From positions 1 through 51,642 of the forward strand of contig CAYSLC010000012.1 of assembly GCA_964431545.1 (NCBI GenBank): 51,642 nucleotides of DNA, given 5' to 3'. Shown one piece after another: positions 25,800-33,059 of this stretch. Positions within the stretch are counted from its first letter, which is position 1. Each line of letters opens with the position of its first letter. This DNA comes from CAYSLC01 sp964431545 (GTDB lineage: Bacteria; Desulfobacterota; Desulfobacteria; Desulfobacterales; JAABSP01). The notes beneath the pieces are model-generated. The model had not been told where the DNA came from. It ran no database searches and was given only the letters and a program-made list of their open reading frames with translations. A program made the translations under genes and the position numbers.

Positions 25800-26480
25800 G
25801 TGAAACAGGTGGTGCTCCTTTTCGCCACGGTGGCCTTTATCTTTTTCTTCTGGCACCATATCATCCTCTTCCCCCTGAAACTGCTGGTGGTCTTCTTTCA
25901 TGAGTCCTCCCACGCCCTGGTGACCGTCCTCACCGGCGGCCGGGTGGCCGAGCTGGTGGTGGACCGCCACCAGGGGGGGCATGTCCTCTCCATGGGGGGC
26001 TCCCGGTTCCTCACCCTCTCCGCCGGCTACATCGGATCCCTCCTTTGGGGGGCGGCCGTCTATCTGGTCGCCGCCAGGACCCGGAAGGACCAGGCGGCGA
26101 TGGTCCTTCTGGGCGTTCTGATCATCCTCCTGACGCTTTTTTTCGTCCGCAACCTCTTCGGGCTCGCCTTCAGCGCGGTGACCGGGGCCGTCATGATCCT
26201 TCTGGGCGCCAAGGCCGGAGAGGCGGTCAATGATTTCGTCCTGAAGCTCATCGGGCTCACCAGCATGATCTATGTCCCGCTGGACATCTACAGCGACACC
26301 ATTTCCCGCGCCCACCTGCGGTCCGACGCCTACATGCTCGCCGAGGAGTTCGGGGGGACGACCATGATGTGGGGCGGGCTGTGGATTCTGCTCAGCGCCG
26401 GGATCATCTTTCTCTCCATCCGGTGGGGTCTCCGAAGACCCACCGCCCCCGCCGCCCCCCGGCGGTCCCTGGCGGGGTGA
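25800..26480 (+). CDS. M50B-like integral membrane metallopeptidase
   Basis: A 226-residue polytopic membrane protein starting at a GTG with AAGGAG upstream. The zinc motif HESSH is at residues 34-38, inside or next to the first transmembrane helix, and an Asp-containing LDIYSD motif lies about residue 160, matching the peptidase M50B pattern. About five hydrophobic segments are visible (near 5-32, 75-95, 100-122, 125-145, 185-205). Members are site-2-protease-like zinc enzymes; substrates are mostly unknown. It follows ihfA closely and likely shares its transcript. Confidence 0.8.
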   Translation: MKQVVLLFATVAFIFFFWHHIILFPLKLLVVFFHESSHALVTVLTGGRVAELVVDRHQGGHVLSMGGSRFLTLSAGYIGSLLWGAAVYLVAARTRKDQAAMVLLGVLIILLTLFFVRNLFGLAFSAVTGAVMILLGAKAGEAVNDFVLKLIGLTSMIYVPLDIYSDTISRAHLRSDAYMLAEEFGGTTMMWGGLWILLSAGIIFLSIRWGLRRPTAPAAPRRSLAG

Positions 26481-26627
26481 GGCCCCGGTTCGACGCCGAT
26501 GATCCCTCTGTTCCGCCCTTTCCCACCGGCCGGCACGCCCCCGTCGCTTTTCCGGATGGGGGCGCCCCCATGTCGATATCGATGAAACCACCCCGTGTGC
26601 ATAACAGATCAGGGAGGGAGAGAGACC

Positions 26628-27389
26628 ATGACAGCCTTGTTCGACACCGTCGAGACGTTCATCGATTTTCTTTTTTTCCACCCCAAATCCACCGTTACCT
26701 CCATCCTGCTGCTGATCATCGTTCTGCTGATCGCCTTCTACGTCAACCGAAAGCGGGACGCCGCCGGCCGGGTCTCCTTCGTGGACAGATCCAGGCAGGG
26801 GGTCATCGGCGTGCGTCTGTTCGAGATGGCGGACGGGGAGCGCGGGAACAGCTGGCTCCTTCCCCTGTGGGCCGGGGAGCGGAGGGTCCTTCTCAACGTC
26901 AAGGTCTTCCTGCCCAAAGGGGAGTACGAGATCAAGGGGGTGTGGATGCCGGACGACCAGCTTCCGGACGAGGGGGAGATCTTCGAGCAGAGGCCCGCCG
27001 ACGGACGGAGCGTCCATTCCCTCACCGAGGTGGGGCGGTTCACGGTGAGCCGTTCCCGGGGGGTGGAGTTCAGGATGACCGCCAGCGCCAAACGGCTGCA
27101 GATCGACTCGCCGGATAAGGAGTTCCTGGAGGCCGACGAGGAGAAACGCCCCCTGCCCCTGGTCCTGACGGACTCTTCCCTGAAATGGTTCGCCCTGCGG
27201 TTCGAGAAGCTGAAGAAAAAGGAGATCTGGGAACTCTCCCTGGTGGATCATCGGATCATCGCCGGGCTCCACACCAAGATCAAGAACGTGACCCGGAAGC
27301 TCGACGGCGCCGAGGTGAAGCGCAAGGATCTGGAGGCCCATCTGGATAAGGCGGTCCGGCAGATCGGCGAGCTGCGAAAAGGGGAGTGA
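26628..27389 (+). CDS. Membrane-anchored protein of unknown function with C-terminal coiled coil
   Basis: A 253-residue protein with one hydrophobic helix near the N-terminus (about 20-40, ILLLIIVLLIAFYV), an extended middle of beta-like character (FLPKGEYEIKGVW, GRFTVSRSRGVEF) and a charged helical C-terminus (about 205-250) likely to form a coiled coil. AGGGAGGGAGAG precedes the ATG at 26628. I recognise no family. It could be a bitopic inner-membrane protein with a cytoplasmic or periplasmic head. It converges on the sucrose-phosphate phosphatase gene, 42 bases away. Confidence 0.65.
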   Translation: MTALFDTVETFIDFLFFHPKSTVTSILLLIIVLLIAFYVNRKRDAAGRVSFVDRSRQGVIGVRLFEMADGERGNSWLLPLWAGERRVLLNVKVFLPKGEYEIKGVWMPDDQLPDEGEIFEQRPADGRSVHSLTEVGRFTVSRSRGVEFRMTASAKRLQIDSPDKEFLEADEEKRPLPLVLTDSSLKWFALRFEKLKKKEIWELSLVDHRIIAGLHTKIKNVTRKLDGAEVKRKDLEAHLDKAVRQIGELRKGE

Positions 27390-27431
27390 ACCCCGGCGGG
27401 ACGCCTTGACAGGGCCGCCCGGCCCGGACGT

Positions 27432-28271
27432 TTATCCGTTTTCAGCCATCCATGCCCGGGTCTCCGGGAGGTGGTGGGCCAGCCCCTCCAGCACGCCCGC
27501 GCCGTAGTTGCCGTTCATCCCCAGAAAGCTTCCCCGGGCCATGTAGAGCCGGCCGGCCATCCCCTTGCCGGCCAGGGTCTCCGCGGCTTCCTTCCGGACG
27601 TCCTCCCGTGCGTTTTTGACCAGCACCGCCCGCAACCCGCTGGCGAGGGCGGGCAGATCGTTGCCGCTGTCCCCGGCGAACACGGTCCGGTCCTCGGAAA
27701 CCCCTATCTTCTTCATCAGAAACCGGATGGCATGGACCTTGGTGGCCCGTTCGGGGAGGATGTCCAAAAGCCCCCGATCCTCGGCATCGTCCACGCTCCA
27801 GATGACCCCCGCCCTTATGGAATGCTCCGAAAGCCGCCGCTCCACGCGGCGGATCAGGCGGTCCCGGTCGAGGTCCGGGTCGGTGTAATAGCTCAGTTTG
27901 TGCGTGTTCTGCTTCTCCTCCTCCTGGGGCCGGAGCGACAGATCCGAGAGGATCTCGGCCAGGTCCTCCCGGTCCTTTCCCCCCCAGTCCCGGGCGATCT
28001 CCCCGGCCCAGTCCGACCATGGGCGCCACTTTCGGCCGGGTTCGTAGATGGTGGTGCCCACGTCTCCGATGGCGTAGTCGGGAACGGGGATCCCGTAGGT
28101 CTCGATCGCCTCCTTGAGCAGGGCTTCGCTCCGGCCGCTCACATAGGCGAGGGTCAGCTCCGGCCGGCCGGCCAGGCGGCGGAGCCTGGGACGGGCCTCG
28201 GGGGATTCCGGCTGTTTCCCGTTGGGCAGGAGGGTCCGGTCGAGGTCGCTGCACAGCAGAATGTCAGTCAT
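27432..28271 (-). CDS. Sucrose-6-phosphate phosphatase-like HAD hydrolase
   Basis: A 279-residue HAD phosphatase of the S6PP/Cof type. Motif I is DLDRT at residues 9-13, motif II VSGR at 44-47, the Lys of motif III is K178 in ATKVHAI, and motif IV GDSGND is at 200-205. This set, with the long cap in the middle, fits sucrose-6F-phosphate phosphohydrolase, the second step of sucrose synthesis. Mannosylglycerate- or glucosylglycerate-phosphate phosphatases are close relatives and cannot be excluded. It is 12 kb from the SPS gene, not in one operon with it. Confidence 0.82.
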   Translation of the reverse strand: MTDILLCSDLDRTLLPNGKQPESPEARPRLRRLAGRPELTLAYVSGRSEALLKEAIETYGIPVPDYAIGDVGTTIYEPGRKWRPWSDWAGEIARDWGGKDREDLAEILSDLSLRPQEEEKQNTHKLSYYTDPDLDRDRLIRRVERRLSEHSIRAGVIWSVDDAEDRGLLDILPERATKVHAIRFLMKKIGVSEDRTVFAGDSGNDLPALASGLRAVLVKNAREDVRKEAAETLAGKGMAGRLYMARGSFLGMNGNYGAGVLEGLAHHLPETRAWMAENG

Positions 28272-28361
28272 GGGGACTCGGGCCTTTCGTTTGCCGGTCT
28301 CGAAAGATCTCCCCCCCGGGTGGAGGTCGACGGTGTGTCCATGCGCCTTCTCCTTGCCGGG

Positions 28362-31040
28362 TCAGGTCTCCAGGTCCGCGAGATCGATGGTCAGCTCATA
28401 CTCGTCCGTGTCGGTGTTCCGCTCCGCCTCGAACCCCAGCTTTTTTCCCAGCTTGATCATGCCGGTGTTCTCCGGGAGCACCGCTCCCCAGACCCGCTTC
28501 ATGCCCCGTTCCTTCATGATCTTCAGGCACGCCTCCAGGAGGGTACCCCCCACCCCTTTTCCGTGCCAGGGATCGCCCACCACCACGGAGAATTCGCCGT
28601 TCACCCCGTCCGGATCACCGATGATGCGCGCGACCCCCATCATCTCCCGGTCTCCGTTCGATTCCCGGACGGCCACAAGAGCCATCTCCCGGTCGTAGTC
28701 GATCTGGGTGAACCGGGCGATCATGTCCTGGGAGAGCTGCTTCACATGGCGGAAGAATCGCGTGTAGACACTTTTTTCGGAAAGGGTCTCGAAGAGGTCC
28801 GTGAACAGCGGGGCATCCTCCGGTTTGATGGGCCGCACCAAAATCTCCATGCCGTCGCCCACCGTCTTTTGGAACTCGTACCGGGCCGGATAGGGACTGA
28901 TCACCAGGTGGCGGCGGGGCTCCACCGCCGTCTTCCGAAGGATGACCCGGGCGTCCACCGCCATCGGTTTTCCGTCGGTGACGATCACCGGATTCATGTC
29001 CAGCTCGGCGATTCCGGGAAAGTCCATGGTCAGCTGGGAGAGGCGGATCAGCATCTCCTCGATGGCCTCCAGGTCGGCTTTCCGCCCTCGGTAGCCGGAG
29101 AGAAGGGTGTACAGCCGGGTCCGTTCCATCATCCGCCGGGCCAGGGCCCGGTTCAACGGGGGCAGCCCCACGGCCCGGTCCTTGAGGACCTCGGCGTAGA
29201 TGCCGCCCAGGCCGAAGAGGATCACCGGACCGAAATTTTCATCCACCTTGGCGCCCATGAGGATCTCGTGTTCGGCCCGGGGGAGCATCGGCTGTACGGT
29301 CACGCCGTCCAGGGCGGCGTCCGGATCGTGGTTTCCGGCCCCGTCCATGATTTCGGCGTAGGCCGCGCGGACCTCGCCGTCGTCCCGAAGGCCGAGCTTG
29401 ACGCCGCCGGCGTCGGTCTTGTGGCTGATGTCCGGCGACAGGATCTTCAGGACCACCGGGTAGCCGATCTCCGCCGCCGCCTCGACCGCCGCCTCTTCCG
29501 AGCCGGCCGTCCGGGTGGGGTTGACGGGGATTCCGTAGGCCGCCAAAAGGTCCTTGGCCTCGGGTTCCGAGAGGGTCGCGCGATCTTCTTCGAGGGCCGG
29601 TTGGATGATCTTTCCGGCTGCTTCGGCGTCGAAGGCGAGATCCCGGGAGAGCCGGGGGGGGATCTCCTGGAGCATCTCCAGGTTCCGGGCGTACTGGTGG
29701 AGGTACATGAAGGCCCGGATCCCCTCCTCCGGGGTGTCGTAGGTGGGAATGTCGGCTTGGTTGAGAACCGACCGGGCCTCCTCCACATCGGTTCCCCCCA
29801 TCCAGGAGGTGATCACCGGGATATTCCGGCCGTGAAGGCGCTCCACCAGTTCCCGGGCGGTCCGGGCGGGACGGGTCAGGGCCTGGGGGGAGAAGAGGGC
29901 CAGGACCCCGTCCACCTCCTTGGCGGACATGCAGATCTCCACCGCCTGGGCATAGATCTCCGGCGGGGTGTCTCCGATGACATCCACCGGGTTCCCGTGG
30001 CTCCAGGCGGCGGGAAGGATCTCGTTCAGACGGTCCAGCGTGTCGTCGGAGAGCGCCGCCGGCGTCGCATCGTACCGGGCCAGTTCGTCGGCGGCCATGA
30101 CCCCGGGGCCGCCGCCGTTGGTGATGATGGCCAGCCGCGACCCGTGGGGACGCGGCTGCTTGGCCACCAGCTCGGCGCAGTCGAAGAGGTCGCCGATGGT
30201 CTCCACCCGGACGATCCCGGCCCGCTCGAAGGCGGCGCCGTAGGCGTCGTCGGAACCGGCCATGGCCCCGGTGTGGGACGCCGCGGCTTCGGCCCCGGCC
30301 CGACTCTTGCCCGATTTGAGGATCACGATCGGCTTGATCCGGGAGACGGCCCGGGCCGCGCTCATGAACTTTCGAAAATGGGTCAGGCTTTCCACATAGA
30401 GGAGAATGCTCTTTACCTGCCAGTCGTGGCCCAGGTAATCGATGAGATCCCCGAAATCGACGTCGGCCATCGATCCGGTGGAGACGAAGTAGGAGAAGCC
30501 GAACCGCTCCTTCATGGAGAGATCGAGGATCGACGTGCAGATGGCGCCGCTCTGGGAGAGGAAGGCGAGTTTTCCGGCATAAGGCATGTGGGGCGCGAAG
30601 CTGGCGTTGAGGTTCCGCCCCGGGCAGATGATCCCCAGGCAGTTGGGGCCGAGGAGGCGCACGCCCCCCTCCCGGGCTGTTTTTTCGATCCGCCTTTCGA
30701 GTTCCCGGCCCTTCTCCCCCGCCTCCTTTCCGCCCGCGGAGACCACGATGGCGCCGCCCACCCGGTTTTCGGCGCAGGCGTCGATCACCTCGGGAACCAG
30801 GTCGATGGGAACCGCGATGAGGGCGAGATCCACCGGCTCGCCGATATCCCCGATGGACGGGTGTGAGCGAAGCGATTGGACCTGTTCGTGGTTGGGGTTC
30901 ACGGGGAAAATCTTTCCCTCGAACCCGGCATCCGCCAGGTTCTTCAGCAGGGCCCAGCCCACGCTCCCCTCCGTGTTGCTGGCGCCGACCACCGCGATCG
31001 ACGCCGGCTTGAAGATCTTGTCCAGGTTGTACAGTCCCAT
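28362..31040 (-). CDS. Pat-like protein: ADP-forming acyl-CoA synthetase domains fused to GNAT acetyltransferase
   Basis: An 892-residue fusion. Order: CoA-binding Rossmann domain (about 1-130, VVGASNTEGSVG), succinyl-CoA-ligase-like domains (about 150-460), an ATP-grasp domain (about 480-700) and a C-terminal GNAT domain (about 730-892, with the acetyl-CoA loop in HGKGVGGTLLEACL). This is the layout of Pat/PatZ protein lysine acetyltransferases, which acetylate and switch off acetyl-CoA synthetase. The His that carries phosphate in active ADP-forming synthetases is kept here (H256 in SHTGAMAGSDD). The ATG at 31040 has GGAGGAGGGG upstream. Its job may be to match acetyl-CoA use with the glyoxylate and PHA pathways (inference). 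Confidence 0.88.
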   Translation of the reverse strand: MGLYNLDKIFKPASIAVVGASNTEGSVGWALLKNLADAGFEGKIFPVNPNHEQVQSLRSHPSIGDIGEPVDLALIAVPIDLVPEVIDACAENRVGGAIVVSAGGKEAGEKGRELERRIEKTAREGGVRLLGPNCLGIICPGRNLNASFAPHMPYAGKLAFLSQSGAICTSILDLSMKERFGFSYFVSTGSMADVDFGDLIDYLGHDWQVKSILLYVESLTHFRKFMSAARAVSRIKPIVILKSGKSRAGAEAAASHTGAMAGSDDAYGAAFERAGIVRVETIGDLFDCAELVAKQPRPHGSRLAIITNGGGPGVMAADELARYDATPAALSDDTLDRLNEILPAAWSHGNPVDVIGDTPPEIYAQAVEICMSAKEVDGVLALFSPQALTRPARTARELVERLHGRNIPVITSWMGGTDVEEARSVLNQADIPTYDTPEEGIRAFMYLHQYARNLEMLQEIPPRLSRDLAFDAEAAGKIIQPALEEDRATLSEPEAKDLLAAYGIPVNPTRTAGSEEAAVEAAAEIGYPVVLKILSPDISHKTDAGGVKLGLRDDGEVRAAYAEIMDGAGNHDPDAALDGVTVQPMLPRAEHEILMGAKVDENFGPVILFGLGGIYAEVLKDRAVGLPPLNRALARRMMERTRLYTLLSGYRGRKADLEAIEEMLIRLSQLTMDFPGIAELDMNPVIVTDGKPMAVDARVILRKTAVEPRRHLVISPYPARYEFQKTVGDGMEILVRPIKPEDAPLFTDLFETLSEKSVYTRFFRHVKQLSQDMIARFTQIDYDREMALVAVRESNGDREMMGVARIIGDPDGVNGEFSVVVGDPWHGKGVGGTLLEACLKIMKERGMKRVWGAVLPENTGMIKLGKKLGFEAERNTDTDEYELTIDLADLET

Positions 31041-31246
31041 GGGGGCTTCCCCTCCTCCGCAGTGGTTTTGAATCGAAAATCGAAGGTTGTTGGCGCTCGG
31101 CCCGGGGTCGGATATGGATGCCGCCATCCTACATCCCCCCTTTCCATACCCGAAAAGGGCGGGACGGGTAAATGGGGTCGATCCTGTATTTTTCGGGAAG
31201 CCGCCCGGTAAATGGAAGCCGGCGGGATCCCGGCGGCGGGGCACGC

Positions 31247-32203
31247 TCAGTCCAGCAGAAAGGTTCCGCACCCGTAATGGGTGTGCTTTCCCACATGGAG
31301 GAGGGCCGCCAGTGCCAGATAAGGGACGAAGGGACCCTTGAGGGGGCGGGGGAACTGCTGGCGTCCCCGCCACCGGCCCGGCCAGGGGTTGGAAGAAGAG
31401 CGGAGGTTTTTCCGGGTCAGGGGATGGTGGTCCGCCCCCAGGACGGCGTTCCGGAGGTTCTCCGCCTCCGTCTCCGCCAGCATCTCCCAGAGGTTCTGGT
31501 TTTTTCTCAGGAACAATCCTTCCATCCGCTCCACCAGCGCCGTCAGGATGCGCCGAACCGTCGAAGCCGAGGAGAGATCGAAGGGGGCCAGCCAGGTCAG
31601 CTCCGTATAGGTGCGCCCGGGATCGTACCGGTCGGCCCATCCCTCCGACCACTGGCCGCCGGTGGGGCGGGAGTTGAGGTCGAGCCGGCCGTCATGGGCC
31701 AGGGGTTCCCACCGGGGACCCCGGGCCACGTGGATGCTCTGGATGTCGTAGTGGCCCCATAGGGGATTCCGTCCCCGTCCACCCGGGCAGGCGGTCTGGC
31801 CGGCCGCCTCCAGGGCCGGGAGGATCACCTCCAGGAAGAGGCCGTGGTCCGCCGCCTCCCCCATCAGCTTCAGTTCACAGAGGATCGGTTCCCCTTCGCC
31901 GTAGGCATCCTTGCCGGGATAGAAGAAGATCACGGCGTCGATGGGCCAGGGCCGCTCCGGTATCCCGATCAGCCCCCGGCGGCCCAGGAGGGTGTACCGC
32001 CCGGCCGAGGGATCGAAGCAGGTCTCCCACTGGGCGAGGGCCTTGTGCCAGGGACGGGCCTGGACGGCGGGCAGGCGGTCGGCAACGGCTTTTCCCAGGA
32101 TCCAGGAGAACTCCACGGCGGTCGGCACGGGCAGGTGGACGTAGGGACCGGTTACCCGGAGGGCGATCAGGTACCGGATCAGGCTAAGGGGAATACTCGG
32201 CAT
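31247..32203 (-). CDS. Cas6-like CRISPR RNA endoribonuclease/RAMP protein
   Basis: A 318-residue protein. The C-terminus (residues about 296-318) has a glycine-rich loop, LLHVGKHTHYGCGTF, the hallmark of the Cas6 C-terminal domain; before it comes a conserved-looking R..SNPWPG...F.RPLKGPFVPYL region as in that family. The N-terminal half (SLIRYLIALRVTGPYVHLP, FSWILGKAVADRL) is also Cas6-like. Several His residues (303, 307, 309) could be catalytic. Cas6 cuts precursor CRISPR RNA within repeats. It overlaps the zinc-ribbon gene by 20 bases and is the last gene of the operon. No repeat array is nearby, so its RNA target must lie elsewhere in the genome or be something else. Assignment rests on motif reading only. 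Confidence 0.7.
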   Translation of the reverse strand: MPSIPLSLIRYLIALRVTGPYVHLPVPTAVEFSWILGKAVADRLPAVQARPWHKALAQWETCFDPSAGRYTLLGRRGLIGIPERPWPIDAVIFFYPGKDAYGEGEPILCELKLMGEAADHGLFLEVILPALEAAGQTACPGGRGRNPLWGHYDIQSIHVARGPRWEPLAHDGRLDLNSRPTGGQWSEGWADRYDPGRTYTELTWLAPFDLSSASTVRRILTALVERMEGLFLRKNQNLWEMLAETEAENLRNAVLGADHHPLTRKNLRSSSNPWPGRWRGRQQFPRPLKGPFVPYLALAALLHVGKHTHYGCGTFLLD

Positions 32204-33059
32204 AGTTGAACATCTCGTAGAGAAGCTGCACCTGGGGTCGGGCCCAGGTCCGGATGCGCCATGCCTCCAGCATGTCCCGGGCCTCCGGCGTGAGCATCCC
32301 CATGAACCTGCCCCAGTAGAACTGCTCCTCCGACTTGTCCTTCAGCTCCAGAAGCTCCCGGAGGAGATCCTGGGCGTCGGGCCGCAAAAGGGACCGGAGG
32401 ACACGGGACATCTCCAGCAGCCGGAGGAAGGCGGTCACCTCGAAGGTGAGGACCCCCTGCTGGTCCCGCTTTTTCGGGAAGAAGAGCTGGTTGGGCTTGG
32501 GGTAGAACCGTACGCGCAACACGTCCATGGGGAACCGGGCGTCCAGCTGAACCGCCCGGCAGAGGATCTCCCCCATGCTCCGTTTTCCGGCGCCGCTCAC
32601 CGCCGGAAAGACCTGGAAAAGCCCCTTCAGGGCGGCACCATGGTAGACGAGGGTCTCCTGGAGCCAGGCTTTGAGCCGGCGCCGCTCCAGGATGAGCAGA
32701 AAATGGCGCTCATCCCGGACGAAGGCCCCTTGTATCCGGTCCGCGTAGAACCCGGTTCTCCCGGCCAGTCCCGCGGGGAGCCGGTTGACATGGGCCCAGA
32801 TCGCCGCGCTCCAGGCGCGGTCGTCCTTTCTTCGGTCGTTCCCGGCCATGACCGCGCGGCATGCCTTGCACAACGTCGCGGCGCCCCCGGCCGGAGGATA
32901 GACCCAGCACCGCCGGCAGGGGCGGTCGAAGAGGGTGATGGGCGGACCCGGCCCGTCCCGGCCGTCAAACAGGCCCGGGTCCGTGTCGAGAGAATCGAGG
33001 GTGGCCAGAAGCTCCGAACCGCTTTTGCACCGGCGGATCCAATCAAAGGGTTCCAGCAT
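32184..33059 (-). CDS. Zinc-ribbon protein of unknown family in the RAMP operon
   Basis: A 291-residue protein with a CxxC...CxxC zinc ribbon: C48, C51, C64 and C67. The rest is mainly helical, including a long charged helix region at about 215-260 (LRELLELKDKSEEQFYWGRF). There is no GGDD or HD motif, so it is not an ordinary Cas10, and no RAMP glycine loop. It overlaps the triple-RAMP gene upstream by 17 bases and the Cas6-like gene downstream by 20, so all three are tightly coupled. It could be a replacement large or small subunit for the effector, or an accessory RNA-binding factor. I do not recognise the family. Confidence 0.7.
   Translation of the reverse strand: MLEPFDWIRRCKSGSELLATLDSLDTDPGLFDGRDGPGPPITLFDRPCRRCWVYPPAGGAATLCKACRAVMAGNDRRKDDRAWSAAIWAHVNRLPAGLAGRTGFYADRIQGAFVRDERHFLLILERRRLKAWLQETLVYHGAALKGLFQVFPAVSGAGKRSMGEILCRAVQLDARFPMDVLRVRFYPKPNQLFFPKKRDQQGVLTFEVTAFLRLLEMSRVLRSLLRPDAQDLLRELLELKDKSEEQFYWGRFMGMLTPEARDMLEAWRIRTWARPQVQLLYEMFNYAEYSP

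Noticed and set aside
27471..30866. 1,131-codon plus-strand open frame opposite the SPP and Pat genes
   Set aside because: It crosses two well-supported minus-strand genes and their gap, with antisense-like composition.
31167..31215. Two copies of GGTAAATGG 40 bases apart, considered as CRISPR repeat remnants
   Set aside because: Only about 9-11 bases match and there are just two copies; too short for a repeat and common by chance.
31041..31246. Promoter for the Pat-like gene
   Set aside because: The best pair (TTACCC, 17 bases, TATGGA on the minus strand) is too weak to list.
32184..33059. Zinc-ribbon protein as a degenerate Cas10
   Set aside because: It is far too short, with no palm-domain GGDD or HD motif visible; kept as unknown.
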